DNA of 64,000 bases from Cristatella mucedo (GCA_009760855.2 WPIO01000077.1:1709001-1773000); one strand, 5' to 3'; positions 10,406 through 22,650 are shown, counted from the first letter of the stretch. Program-made: numbers and translations. The notes: generated by a model not told the origin, from the letters alone.

Positions 10406-11159
10406 AGCTGATTACAGGTCGTGCGGAGGACTGTCATAAAGTCTGATGTCACATGTATTGATTTGTTGAATTACGAAGCCGAATATAAGAATATATGCCG
10501 TTTCTCAAGAGAGTCTGTTTTTTCATTGCCAGACTTCAGCTTACAAGCAAGGAACCATGCAACCAGCCAAGCTCATACCGGGGTGGAAGAGCAGTGGCAA
10601 GATGGAGTGGCACACAGCTAGCGTACCGATCTTTGTTAGGAGCCTCTGTTCATTAGGTAACCGGTCCTGAGCTCTATCCGCGGGTCAACGAACAGCGAAA
10701 CTTACTATTGACGAGATAGCCGATGGCTGGCATGTGTGTTGAGTACATTGTCAGTGAGCCGCCTTCTGTCAAGCTAGACGTTGCGTTTATTGTCTGGTCG
10801 ACGAGCATTTCGGCTAAAACGAAAGTGCGGTGGACGAATATTGGATGCATTCGCTACCAGAAATTCGGCGGTCCACAACTCAATCGACCACTAGAACGTT
10901 GAAGGTTATGAACCAGCGTCACCGGCTAATAGATGTCATCTGTGATCAAGATGTCTCCTGAGATAAAGGGCCATGTCTCTCAAAGGAGAAATAATGGATG
11001 CCAAACGTGATACTTGCAAGAAAGGCAAGGTAAAGGTTCAGCCCGCATAGCTAATTTTTGCATTAGTCACTTTATGGAGTAACTAAATCCCTAAGTGCTA
11101 TCGGTCGAAATCGTCCATGTAAAACTTATAAAAAGCTCTAGCAATTGAAGTTTCTAAAG
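10406..11159. other. Unassigned spacer
   Basis: No coding pattern or known repeat seen. Confidence 0.35.
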
Positions 11160-11318
11160 ACTAATAATACAATATTATAATTCATTTGCATAGCATCCTA
11201 AGGGAACTTAATCTCTAATCAGGCGCTTCACATACGTCACGGGGTTCTATCCCACGACTTCGGTCAGACCTTGGACGGGCGAGTACCTTAACCACTGGGC
11301 CAAACCAGCGTCGGCGAT
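11160..11318 (-). mobile_element. SINE-A copy
   Basis: Minus-strand copy: head CTGGTTTGGCCCAGTGGTTA, box B degenerate (GGATAGAACCCC), hairpin GCGCCTGATTAGAGATTAAG..TCCCTTAGGATGC and tail GAATTATAATATTG. Confidence 0.75.
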
Positions 11319-12138
11319 TGGAACCTAAGGGAAGCACGAATGGCTAAAACTAGTTTGCCATCTGAGAACCTCTGGCGAATCAGGGACCGGTCTGCTAATA
11401 TCCGAGCAACCAGTTTCACAAATTTTCATGTTTAACCCAGTTGATGTTGCACACTGTAAGCTTATCGATCGCTTAAAAGCCTATGAAGTTCGGCCGGATC
11501 TTTAACTTGTTTCCAAGCGTGGAAAGTTCTCCACTAAAATAAGCTTAAAAACTGTGTTTAGCCGGGTCACCCTTAAAAAGCTGCTAAATAAAATTAAAGT
11601 ATAGTTTGCGGTGGTGATTTGCAGCGTACGTGATACTAAAGGAAAATATCTGTGATCACAGATATGAATGCGCCATATTGTGATCACAGATATGGAGTAG
11701 CTACGCTAAACATCTTTGGACCAGCGGCGCTGTGGATGCGAGTCACGTCTCTTGAACGAACGTTTTAACAACTTACTTTATTGTCAACTGCAAGCAGTTG
11801 TAGTAGACATTAATTATTTTCTGCTGATATATAAATGAGGCGGCTAAATCATCAAGTGATTAATTCTCAGTGGTAAGATGCAATGATGCTTCATGAGGCT
11901 CGGTGGGTGGGTGGACAGTGACATTACGTTGTCCGAGAAATTTTTACCCAACTAAATATTGCATATCTAAAGTAAGGAAATTGCAAAGGGAGGCCACGAG
12001 AACGCCAAAATCATATACAGTACATTCTCACGCACTTAAGAGATACACATTCCACCACAGTAACAAATTCCGATCGGTCACTGTCGGATTCCCGCTTGCT
12101 CAGCATTGTGAATCACCAGAGATGAGTCATTCACGCCT
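11319..12138. other. Unassigned spacer
   Basis: Mostly featureless. A short direct repeat of GATCACAGATATG occurs at about 11654-11666 and 11681-11693. Confidence 0.35.
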
Positions 12139-13690
12139 GAGGTGTGCACATGTAATGTAATGCATCTCCATCTGTAACTCCACAAAGTCATAAAGACTAT
12201 GTGAGTGTTACGCAGGAGAATTTTGTATAGCGCACTCACAGCCTAAGCGGCTTTCGGTACGCATTCGGTAGCCAACAGACTTCGTTTCACGCAACAAAGA
12301 GAAAGTGGGAAGCATAGCAGAGTCAGGAGAGCAGTTAAATATAAATAAAATAAATATAATTTATTTGTATAGCGCCCCAAGAGAACTTAATCTCTATTCA
12401 GGCGCTTCACATATGCCTCGGGGCTCGAGCCCACGACCTCAGCCAGACCTTGGTCGGAGGTAGTGAGTAGCATGGAAGTAGCAGTTCAGGACCCTTGAAA
12501 AGGATGAGCCATAGCCGGCAGCAGGAGAGTAGTTGTCGTTGCATAAGAATTGGGGAACGAATTCCACAGTCTAGGACCTACAGAGCTAAATCAAAGCTTC
12601 TGTCATTAACGGTCTTTAAGCGGAGGAATGGAACAGCTAATTTATTGTCTATACAGGACCTGAGGGCACGAAGAGGCTGAAACTGGTGCAGCAGTTCAGC
12701 TAGGTACGAAGGAGCCGTGGCCGGCCTTGTGGATCAGCGTAAGAACTTTGCTGTGCATCCGTTGCTCAACCGGCAGCCATCCTGGCTCTTTTAGTAAAGG
12801 AGACACGTGCTCAAACCTCTGGGACTTGAAAACTAGCCTTGCAGCCACATTCATAGTCAGCTGCAGTGGTCCAGTTGCTTTCTTTGATAGCCCAGCCAAA
12901 AGGGAATTACAATAATCAAGCCAAGACAGAATTAAGGAGCTAGTTAAATTTTTTGCAAGTAACTGCGGAAGACAGCTCATAATCTTGGATAGGGATCGGA
13001 CGTGATGGCTAGCTGTAGAAGCAGTCTTCTGAATGAAGCTGTTAAAATTGCGGCAGCTGTCAAAAATGACACCTAAATTTTGAGCACGTGGCGACAGAAT
13101 CACCTATTAGAAGAGCAAAGCCTTCTAATCCAGCCACACGCTTAGGGTGTCCTATTAACAGCAGTTCGGTTTTATCGTCATTTAGTTTCAAGAAGTTTTC
13201 CGACATCCAGGATCGAATGTTGGCAAGGCAAGTATGCAGTTTCTCAGTTGCTGCAGCAGATTCCGACGGTTTGAGTGGCATAAACAGCCAAGTATCGTCA
13301 GCATAAAAATGATATCCTATTCCGTGGGCCTTAGTCACTTTTCCCAGAGGTTGAGTATAAATGGAGAACAGCAAGGGACCGAGTATGGACCCATGAGGGA
13401 CTTTACAGGCGACCCGTCTCGTGTGTGAAACCTGACCCCCACACAACACGGATCAAACACAATCAGACAAGTACGATTTAAACCACGCCAGTGCCTAGTC
13501 CACCAGACCGATCTTTTTTCTCAATCGTTCAAGTAAAATATCGTGATCAATGGTGTCGACGGCAGCTGACAGATTTAGCAGAGTTAGGGCAATGAATTCC
13601 CGTCATCATTGCCACGTAGAATGTCATTGTTAACATGGAGGAGAGCAGTTACATGCAGTACATAGGCCGATAATCTTGATTTGCAGCTAA
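12139..13690 (-). mobile_element. LINE-B copy, longest, interrupted by a SINE-A
   Basis: This is the fullest LINE-B. The minus strand encodes reverse transcriptase blocks KVPHGSILGPLLFSIY (a PHGS variant of the usual PQGS) and HFYADDTWLF (catalytic box intact), FLKLNDDKTELLLIGHPK, then a C-terminal domain with GWLPVEQRMHSKVLTL. The frame is split near 13080-13103. The 3' UTR runs to about 12139 and ends in ATTAC repeats, unlike LINE-A's ATT tail. It is a separate CR1/L2-like lineage. The 5' end is truncated near 13690. Confidence 0.85.
12339..12458 (-). mobile_element. SINE-A copy inside LINE-B 3' UTR
   Basis: Minus-strand SINE lacking the box A half of its tRNA head: it starts near CCGACCAAGGTCTGGCTGAG, has box B GTGGGCTCGAGCCCC, the shared hairpin and an ATAAATTATATTTATTTT-type tail. 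It splits LINE-B at a position close to, but not the same as, the insertion at 5658-5812. Confidence 0.8.
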
Positions 13691-14218
13691 CTATAAACAG
13701 ACAGCGTAGCGAAAAAGATTCGTCAATGCTTATTGGCCATAAAAAAGCAGCGGCTGACCTGTTTACCACATCGTCTCCAGTCAACTCGTGTACCCATGCT
13801 TTGAATGCAATTCCAAGCGCTGAATCTTCAAACACTATGAATGAATGGCTATACAACTCGCTTAATCAGCTAAATTACATCATATTAAGCGAACACGACC
13901 GTGGTCTAAGAGCAGCGAGGCTGCAGTTGTACCCACGCACCACACTTCGGCATGATCTATCCCCACACAGCTACAGGCGCTTCTGGTGCATAGTTTGTCC
14001 TGGCAGTCAAATCCCGAGCTGAATGTAAAAATATCCCCTAAGCTAGTTTTTGGTCCTTCAACATTCTCTTAGGCATTAGAAGCCTAAAGTACGAGGATTG
14101 CTACGCCCGCGGTTTTAAGGGTCATGGACGCTGGACCGGCCAGGCGGCAGCCAGCTGAATTGAAATTATGGCCACAGTCGCTCTAGACGCATGCACCAGG
14201 GCAGAAGCAAGCCCGGGG
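13691..14218. other. Unassigned spacer
   Basis: An open stretch on the plus strand (13681-14022) has no recognisable motif and is probably chance. Confidence 0.3.
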
Positions 14219-14243
14219 GATGTGTGTGTGTGTGTGTGTGAGG

Positions 14244-14306
<63 letters not shown>

Positions 14307-14310
14307 TGGG
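14219..14310 (+). repeat. (GT)n microsatellite
   Basis: A GT run of about 90 bp, broken once by AGGACATG near 14241-14248. The same interruption, inverted, occurs in the CA run at 41703-41872. Confidence 0.97.
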
Positions 14311-15179
14311 TGTGAATGAGGCGCGGCCATGCAGGTGTCGTTCAAGATGTCGCCGAGAGAACGTAAATAAAGCCGGCTATTGAACTCGGTTTTTCCATTC
14401 GGTAGCACTTGTTATTATAAAATCAATTATTTTGACAGCCAAGTTATGGAATGACCGTCCCTGTCGTGCGTTGCTCTCTTTATTTTGCAGTTTCAGACTG
14501 TCTATTATTTTCTACACGTATGAGAGACGGAACACTTTCGTCCATTCGCATCAATCCATGGAAGCTACTGCCAATCTGTAGGATTGGTTCTTATCCATGG
14601 CGGGAGCGTAGCACATAACTTACTGGAGTTCGTGGGTCTGTGTAGTGAAGAACTTGCTTAACCTGCTCGGAGGTAGGGGGTGGAGCACGGGAAGAGAGGA
14701 GCTCTCCTGGCTGGTTCCTACCCATCGTAACGGTCGAAGAACTCGCCGAGTCCAACCCATTTACGACAAACCCATTCAAACTTTACACAAACCCATTCAA
14801 ATTCCTTCAGATTCGTAAATGTGTCTGCTCATGACTCACGGATGCCGGAGTAATCTTTGCTATCAATCCTTAGCCAGTAAGGGGACTCTGGACCTTCCTA
14901 AGAACCTGGCTATTCGGGGTTCTCTTTTCATCGGTATCCTGCCAGGTATTACACTACCAGCAGAGCACTAGCGCCCTATAGTTCAAGACGAGAGAGGCGG
15001 CGTCACTCCTTGCTGCTGGCGCGATTTAACGGCTACACCGAGAACCCAGCCGAGCTGGCGAGGGCTGGCGAAATCCGCTGACCCCTGACCCTACTCTTTT
15101 ACCTCCTTACCCGAGTCAGAGGGTAGCCGAGTCTTGGCTGGCAGCCAGCAGCTAATTATATCGAATGTATACCGCTTGA
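14311..15179. other. Unassigned spacer
   Basis: No gene or repeat recognised. A short direct repeat of ACAAACCCATTCAAA occurs at about 14765-14802. Confidence 0.35.
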
Positions 15180-15734
15180 CATGGGATTCAATTCAGACGA
15201 TACAGCAATCTATGATTGTCTGTTACAATTACAAACAAAGCTGGTGGGAGATCACATTTTCTTGCGTAACAGTGTGCTGTATTAAAAGTGCAACCGAATC
15301 CTACCAACCAATCTTGAACGTACATTCGAAGGCAATGCACAGCAATCGACGGCAACGGCCTGGGAAAATACGTAAATCTATCCGTAGTAAGTGTACACAC
15401 TCAACTCAAGTCCTGAGACCAGTGGACAGTTGCCGGGAATTGGGGTATTGGCTCAGGACATTGCTGTCGATTGCCGTTCATTCCTCGCGATTGCACGTGT
15501 GCGATTGGTTGAAAGGATTTGATTGCACGTTTAGCACAGTGGGCTGTGACAGTTAAGATATATTTTATCTTGGCCCAGTACCTTTCCACCGATTTTCGAC
15601 GGACCATAATGGATTGCCGTATTTGCCCGTGCCATTGCCGTCGATTGTCATGCATTGCCCAAGATTGAATGGTCAGAGCTGGGTTGAAAGGGTTGAAAGT
15701 ATGTGTGCAAGCAGTGAGATGTTACGTGGAATAA
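15180..15734 (+). repeat. Diverged satellite array, left part
   Basis: Contains about three monomer cores. The first (about 15334-15379) is inverted; those at about 15425-15478 and 15611-15665 are direct. The core reads approximately GATTGCCGTATTGGCCCGGGC followed by ATTGCNGTCGATTGC and TGCATTG. The array continues at 16403 after a LINE-B insertion. Confidence 0.7.
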
Positions 15735-16402
15735 GAATGGGAGCTTGGGGCATCCGATTTCTCCCTTTTGGCTGGGCTGCCAAAGAAAGCTATTATGCCA
15801 CCACAGCGGACTATGAATATGGCTGCAAGGCTGGTCTTCAAGTCCCAGCGGTTTGAGCACGTGTCACCTCTTCTGAAAGAGCTAGGATGGTTGCCGGTTG
15901 AGCAAAGGATACAGAGCAAAGCTCTTACGCTGACCCAAAAGGCCCGCCACGGCTTGGCTCCTTCGTACCTAGCTGAACTGCTGCATCAGTTTCAGCCTGT
16001 TCGCGCCCTCAGGTCCTGTGTGGACAATAAATTAGCTGTCCCATTCCTCCGCTTATAGACAGTTGACGACCGAAGCTTTAGCTCTGCAGGTCCTAGACTG
16101 TGGAACTCGCTTCCACAATTCTTACGCAACGACAACTACTCTCCAACTGCCGACTATGGCGCATCTTTTTCAGCGGTCCTGAACTGCTACTTCTATGCTA
16201 CTCACTACCTTAACTGCTCTCCTGAATCTGCTATGATTCCCACTTTCTCTTTGTTGCGTGAGACGAAGTCTTTTGGCTACCGAATGCGTAACGAAAGCCG
16301 CTTAGGCTGTGAGTGCGCTATACAAAACTCTCCTGCGTAACACCCACATGGTCTTTATGACTTTGTGGAGTTACAGACGGAGATACATTCCATTACATTT
16401 CT
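15735..16402 (+). mobile_element. LINE-B 3' fragment inserted in the satellite
   Basis: 5'-truncated LINE-B in plus orientation. It encodes the C-terminal domain (MAARLVFKSQRFEHVSPLL, GWLPVEQRIQSKALTL, SYLAELLHQFQPVRALRSC) until a stop near 16058, then the 3' UTR to an ACATTCCATTACATT tail. Satellite monomers lie on both sides, so it inserted into an existing array. Confidence 0.88.
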
Positions 16403-18050
16403 CGTCGATTTGCCACGGATTTCGGTATTGGTCCCTGCCATTGCTGTCGATTGCCGTGCATTGTTGACAATTAGCGTGCAAAAAAGCTTGAAAGTCCTGC
16501 AATTTCACTTTTAGCACAGAAATTTGAAAAGCGATGACAATTGGCACTTCTTGCAGCCAATTTAGTGTCAATTTGCCACGGATTGTAGTGGATTGCTGCT
16601 TCAAGCCGAGCCGTTGCTGGTGATTGCCATGCATTACCCGAGATCGTACGAGCGCAACTGCTTAAAATGGTGTGGCTGACTTTAACTAGTGTGCTTTGCA
16701 ACATGCATTCAAAATTGGAGCACTAAGAAACCACCGATTTCAGGTCGTTTTGCATCGGATTGCTGTAGATTGCCGTATTGGCCCGGGCGATTGCAGTCAA
16801 TTTCAGTGCGTGGCTGCCGAATGAACAAGGCAATTTCAGTGAAATTGTGCGATTATACAATAACCAAAAATTAGAGCAACACGCAATCACTATTAGAGCT
16901 TAAAGAGTACATATTCTGGTCATTTTTCGGCGGGTTTCGGTGGATTGGCCACTGGCCCGGGCAGTTGCAGTCAATTGCAGTGAATTGTTACAGAATGATC
17001 GAGGCAATTACAGTAAAATTATATGAGTTCACAGCAAACAAAGAGTAGAGCAGCGTGCAATCATAATTAGAGTTCTAGTGCATGCGTTCTGGTCGCTGTG
17101 CGGCGGATTACAGCGGATTTCGGGGATTGAGGTGGATTGCGGTATGGGACCGGGCCGTTGCAGTCGATTGCAATTCATTGCATGAGAACGCCTGTGCACA
17201 TGGAGCTAAATTTTGTGGGTGCACTTTGAACTTAGTCTAGTCCTATATGCAATGTCAAGTAGAGCTCCGCGATGGCAATTTGAGGATGATTTGCAGTGGA
17301 ATAGAGTGGATTTCGGTAGTTTTCCTGGTAATTTCAGACGATTGCCGCCTATTGCAACAGTTTGACACACTTTTTTTATTTTACGCAGTTTTGCACACAG
17401 CACGTTTCACTTTAATATGCAATAAAACTGGAGCTCAGCCCAACCTATTTCGATTTTTATGCGATGAATTTGTGGACTGGAGTGGATTGCAATATTGGCC
17501 CGGGCTACTGCAGTCGATTGCACGAGAACGGCTGCCAATGCAAGGGAAATTTCAAGTCAATTGTCGCAGAGTGTGCTGTCAAATTCAATCAAAAAAGGAG
17601 CTTTTCGAACAGGATTTCTTTTCGTTGCGTGGTGGAATTCAGTGGATTGCGGCGGATTGCGGTTTATTGTGGTGTTGGCCTGGGTCACTGCAATCTTATA
17701 TCAGTAGACTTCGTGAAAACGCGTGAGCGGAATCGCACAAATTGTTCTGGGTAAATTGAAAGCGTAGCGTGGTTTGATATTAAAAACCTTTTTGGAGCTG
17801 TGCACAGCTGATTTGTGGTGGATTTGACGGGAACTAGAATGGATTCTGGTGGATTGTGGTATAGGCGTCCGGCGTCAAAGCTCATTTGTATAAGTGTGTG
17901 TGCGAAGCGACATGAAATTTGGTGGACAGATAAATTCAAACGTGGACTACAACATCAGTGCAAAATTTTTTATTTGGCCATACTCATGCCTGGTCGTTGT
18001 TAGCCTAGTTATAGTAGATTGGGGTGGATTGTGGTAATTCGTCGAACCCG
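16403..18050 (+). repeat. Diverged satellite array, right part (about ten monomers)
   Basis: Core-like segments recur near 16412, 16570, 16750, 16925, 17100, 17290, 17470, 17635, 17815 and 18005, spaced 158-190 bp. Each has GGATTGNGGT-type motifs. The best-preserved monomers (16750, 16925, 17470) carry TTGGCCCGGGC or a close variant, then TTGCAGTCNATTGCA. Between cores, weaker similarity includes a segment like GCAATCATAATTAGAG. Open frames here (for example 17247-17726) follow the repeat composition and are not regarded as genes. No centromere or other role can be inferred from sequence. Confidence 0.75.
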
Positions 18051-18204
18051 TTTAGGCCAAGCCGCCGAGTCAGCCAATCAACTACGACTCTCTTAGTCAC
18101 TAAATGCTGCCTATTTGGCCTCCTATTTTCGGGTGGCCCAGTCATCCTTATGGTCAACATAGCTGGCTAATGTGCTACTGTAGTTCGAGAAACTGAGTTT
18201 GGGG

Positions 18205-18530
18205 CTTGTAATGTAATGTATCTTCGCCTATATACCTCATCAAAGACTAAAAGGATGTTCGGCAGGAGAGTTTTTGCAGCCCACTCACAGCCTAAGTGGC
18301 TTTTAGTAGGCATACGATAGCAACCAAACTTAATCTTCCTCAACAAAGAGACAGTGAGAGGTCAAGTCAGAGTCAGGGGGCAGTCGAGGACGTGAGTAGC
18401 ATGGGCGTCGCAGCTTAGGACGGTTGGAAAGAATGTGCCGCAGTTGATAGCAAGAGGATAGATAGATGTCTTTGCGTAAGAACTGTGGATATTAATTCGA
18501 CTGTCTACGACCTTCAGAGTAAATGAATCG
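18205..18530 (-). mobile_element. LINE-B 3' UTR fragment
   Basis: Minus-strand LINE-B tail: TACATTACATTACA at the 3' end and the CACTCACAGCCTAAG..AAGTCTGG-type block shared with 12.2 and 5.5 kb. Abuts an old LINE-A-like relic. Confidence 0.7.
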
Positions 18531-18533
18531 CGA

Positions 18534-19440
18534 ATAAGCACAGAAACAAAATTCGCACGGACCAAGCATGTTCAGAAAGGAACAGGTGGATTTTTACCTT
18601 CCTCTTAAATACCATCAAGTCAGATGATGTTGTGGTGTCAGTCGGTAGCCAATCGCAGGCTGCGGGAGCATGCGAACTGAAGACCAGGCCCCGAAGGGTT
18701 TTAGGTTGATTAGAAGCACAGCTAACTGACCATATTCCGAAATCAGCTGGCACGATGGACGCCTAATAAGTATTTCAGATAGCTAGGCCGGAGCAAGAGC
18801 GGGAAGTGAGTTAAGAGTGAGTGACAGAGCACTGATGTTAATTCGCTGCCTGGTAGAGCTCGAGCGCAGGTTGGAAAACGGTGGTTTTAATCTGGCAATT
18901 TCGATGTTCCCGTCAAGCATGCCTGGCTGCAGAGTTTCGCACTAGGCGTATGCGTCTCATTGCGCATGCCGGAAGACTTACAGTTTAGACGCGATGCCAC
19001 AATTCAGGGACCAACATGACCACAGTATTATTATCTCGACAGGATCAAACTTTTGCCATTTTTGTAGCTTAAACGAGTTGGATTCGATGAGGTCTCACTG
19101 TGAAAAGTCATTTTTATCACAGGACGCACAGATTCCACAGATGCTACAACTGATATTAAATATTAGGGTCGAGCTCATCCAGAAGGAATAACACTAGGCT
19201 TTCCCTCCGCCGAACTAATAAACTGGTTTTATCTTCGTTCAGTCTAAAGAAGTTGTCTGCTGCTCAAGCACTAATGGCGTCAATACATACTGCATGCGAT
19301 TTTAGAGAGTGTGAGATATTGGAAGGAGGGAAGATGGTCAAAGCATAGGCGCTGCTGTAATCTATTTAGAAATGAAAGCCCAGATTACGCTCGGAGATCG
19401 TAAAGGCAAGGGATAGTTAGAGTAAACAACGTTAATAGAT
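18534..19440 (-). mobile_element. Ancient LINE-A-related relic
   Basis: The minus strand keeps LINE-A order at low similarity: the C-terminal ACDWLPT..SDLMVFKRKVKIHLF motif at about 18570-18660, then upstream segments matching the LKIGS/DDKTNLL region near 19190-19260 and the ACIDDIRTW region near 19260-19310. No open frame. Older than the other LINE-A copies. Confidence 0.65.
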
Positions 19441-19544
19441 GTGGACTTATAACAGATTCCCTCAGAATGGAATGCCAGGCTTTTAAGGCCCATGGAACAA
19501 CTGTACGCCGTCGACATCTACTTTATGTTACAATATCTCCCGCG

Positions 19545-19735
19545 CGGTAAAAAAGAAATATGAGCTGATTTAACATAACAGCCTCTTTTGCATGGCGACA
19601 GGTGAGCCTTTACGGCTATCATCACTGCTTGCAGCAACGATAAGGAATCACCAACCGCAGGATTCGATCCCACGACCTCGCGACCGAGGTCGTGAAAAGC
19701 AACCACCTTACCTCGATGAATCATTATAACTTAGC
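19545..19735 (-). mobile_element. SINE-B copy 1
   Basis: Minus-strand tRNA-like head with GGTAAGGTGGTTGCTTTTCA and box B (GTGGGATCGAATCCTGC), a body with AAGGCTCACCTGTCGCCATG, and 3' end GCTGTTATGTTAAATCAGCT. A near-perfect palindrome, CACGACCTCG(N)CGAGGTCGTG, spans the head. Confidence 0.8.
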
Positions 19736-19759
19736 TGGTCTGCCAATATTCCCCTATTG

Positions 19760-20100
19760 GCCGCATCGCTTTACACCTCTGTTTTCAGCTTAACCGGCTT
19801 TCTAGCGAGCATCGAATCAATTTCAAGATGCCCGCCGAAATCTCTTTCGTACGCTTACCCATCCGACCACGCACTTATTCACGACCCGCTCCTCAGCATC
19901 TAGTTTCCTAGCCGCCCACTCGCACTAAACTAAGTATTTTGGGGATAGAGCCTTCAGCTCGTACGTACCAAAAGTCTGAAATTAGTATACAGCAGCAGTC
20001 GCTACCTGCAATGCTCTTGCATCATTTAGGCGTCAGCTAAGGACGCATCCGTTCCGGCTCTCCCTTTGCCCCAGTAAACTTCGTTTTTTCGTTCCTGAGT
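19760..20100 (+). mobile_element. Ancient LINE-A-related 3' coding relic
   Basis: The plus strand has scattered matches to the LINE-A C-terminus: EHRINFKM (compare KQRIDFKVL), then GIEPSARTYQK-like remains of GDRAFSSYAPK, then LRTHPFRLS-like remains of LKTHLFRTA. Heavily decayed. Confidence 0.5.
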
Positions 20101-20236
20101 GCTTTGTCATACTAAACGCGCTTACCATTCTGTGAGTGCTACTAGCTATAGGTCCTGCTAGCAGATGACCACGACTGTCTGCTTGTTTGCAATAGCATGC
20201 TGGCTACAACATGATACCTGTATACTGCTTTTGCGT

Positions 20237-22650
20237 AATAATAATAATAATAATAATGCACTTGATAAAGCACCATCAGAGAACTCAATCTCTTTCTAGG
20301 CGCTTTACATTTTCTGCAAAGAGAAATGCAAGTTAATGGTGAGTAATATCATGCCTGGTAAAAAACAAACTGAATAACATGGTTAGGGGTGACATGCACA
20401 GGGTCAGCATGCAAATGTGGTTAGTGGCAGCATGCACAGTGTCAGCACGCATAAGCACATTAACGACGAATCACAGGGACCCACTAAATGCTGTCCTAAA
20501 TAGGTGTGTTTTTAAGTTCTTTTTAAATGTTGTCAGGTCATGGGATGTTCTGACGCAGGTCGGAGGGAGTTCCAGGCTTTGGGAGCATACGAACTAAATG
20601 CACGGTCTCCAAAGGATTTGACGTTTGTACGGGATATTTGTAGACTGTTGGATTCCGAAAAGCGGGTGGTACGATGCTTGGCCTGATGGGGGAGTATATC
20701 TGAGAGATTAGCTGGAGCCAAAAAATGAAGTGACCTAAAAGTGAGCAACAAAATCTTGAAGTCAATCCGTTGCTTGACTGGTAGCCAGTGCAGGTCGGCG
20801 AGAAGTGGAGTAGTGTGGCAACTGCGACGCTCACGACAGATTGGCCTAGCTGCAGAGTTTTGCACCAGCTGCAATCGCCTGATCGCACATGCTGGTAGGC
20901 CAGTAAGCAGTGAGTTGCAGAAGTCGAGACGAGATGTCACGAATGCATGGGCCAACTTAGATGTGGTATCCTTATCTAAACAAGCCCGAATTTTAGCAAT
21001 GTTATGAAGCTGAAAATAGGCAGATTTGACTGTGGAGCTGATATGGTCGTCTAACGGGAGGTCGCATTGAAATATGACACCTAGATTTCGAGCTGATTCA
21101 ACTGGAGATATGTTGGCAGAGCCAATTTTGAGTTTCAACCTTTCCAATTTTTGAATCACACTGGGTTTGCCCATAACAAGTAAGTTAGTTTTATCATCAT
21201 ATAGTTTTAGAAAACTTGCTGCCATCTATGTGCGGATGTCATCAATAAATGCAGCTAGTGAGTTGAGAGAATTTGAGGTGCTCGAAGGCTGGGAGGGATC
21301 AAAGCAAAGGTACAACTGAGTGTCATCCGCATAGAAGTGAAAGCCTAGATTTTGCTTGGCAATCACATCAGCAAGAGGCAGAGTATAAACTGTAAAAAGA
21401 ACCGGACCTAGCACGGAGCCCTGAGGTACCCCATATTTCAGAGGTACCTCAGACGATCTTTGTCCATTCACGTCAATACTCTGGAGTTTCCCACTGAGAT
21501 AGGACCTGAACCACTGCAGAGCAGTGCCAGTGATGCCCAGGTGAGATGAGAGGCGCTCTAGAAGAACTTGGTGGTCGATAGTATCAAAAGCTGCCGAAAG
21601 ATCGAGCAAACCAGGCAGAGACACTCTATGGTCGTTGTATAGCCTAAGTAATGCTGACTCTGTGGAGTGATTAGCTCTAAAGCCAGACTGGAACTTACTA
21701 GCAAGGTGTGAGGTTTCGATATGTGAGTTCAGCTGGTCCGCCATGACCCGTTCCAGGGTCTGTGATAGGAATGGTAGAAGGGAGATTGGGCAGTAGTTGC
21801 TCAAGTTCTCTTGGTCTCGTGTCGATTTCTTGAGAAGTGGCCTGACTACAGCTTTTTTGAAAGGTGCTGGGACATGACTGAGGCTAATGACATAATTATT
21901 ATGTTAGTTATGCATGGCAGCAGCAGATCAATGCAACGTAAGAGCAGGACAGTGGGAATAGGGTCCAGAGGACTTGCTGTCTTCTTTGATTGAGATACGA
22001 ACTTCAGGACTAGATCACTAGTGACTTGCTTAAATGCAGATATTGAGGTGCAGCCAGGAACCGAGAAACAGCATTCTAGTGGGAAGGTTGTCATCGCAGG
22101 GATGGATTCCCTGATCTTGTCTATCTTCTGCACAAAGAATCAAGAGAGGCGATCGGCTAGATCATCACAAGGATCATCAGGTAATTAGCTAATCTGGGAG
22201 CCGTTAAGGAGATGGTTTATTGTCGATATCAGCATTTTTGGATTGTGCATCTGTGATTCAACAATGTTTCTATAGAAGCTAGACTTGGCCTTTGCTAGGA
22301 TCGATTGGTACGACCTTCAGTAGTCTTCATATGTCTTTCGATTGACAGTCAGTTCAGATCTTTTGTATGTTTTTTCAAGCTTTCGTTTAGTAGACCTGGC
22401 TAGTTTAATGTCTGCTGTAAACCATAGGCCGTCTGGGCGGGGGGCGAACAGTGTGCTTTGTCAGACGTGCAAACTCGTCGAGCGTTTCAGCTAGTGTCGT
22501 GTTGTAGCAATCTACCAGTGATGACAGAGCGGAGGGAGGGCTGAGCAGCAGAGATGAAGCAGATATTCTCGCACGGACAGCATCGATGTCAAGGGTCTTG
22601 AGGTTTGGCGATTCACAGGTAATTTTAGAGGAGGAGGTGGGCACACATAC
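20237..22650 (-). mobile_element. LINE-A copy 3, 5'-truncated
   Basis: ATT-repeat tail at 20237-20257, hairpin, 3' UTR, then reverse transcriptase and C-terminal domain on the minus strand. 20533-21225 and 21226-21804 form one frame split only by a TGG-to-TAG stop in the IRTW motif; FYADD and PQGS are intact. Further frameshifts occur upstream of 21804 and near 22150. The LINE match ends near 22650 in the region after the endonuclease, close to the 5' breakpoints of the copies at 50315 and 58322. Confidence 0.9.

Noticed and set aside
17247-17754. 159-residue frame on the plus strand
   Set aside because: Lies in the satellite array and repeats its GATTGC-rich composition; overlapping frames of similar length exist in all three phases.
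19545-19735. tRNA genes in SINE-A and SINE-B heads
   Set aside because: Heads do not fold as proper tRNAs and are fused to repeated bodies; they are SINE promoters.
20379-20597. Open frames antisense to LINE-A, repeated at 602-919, 48076-48324 and 55944-56312
   Set aside because: They recur because the LINE recurs; they are shadows of the reverse-transcriptase coding strand and 3' UTR.
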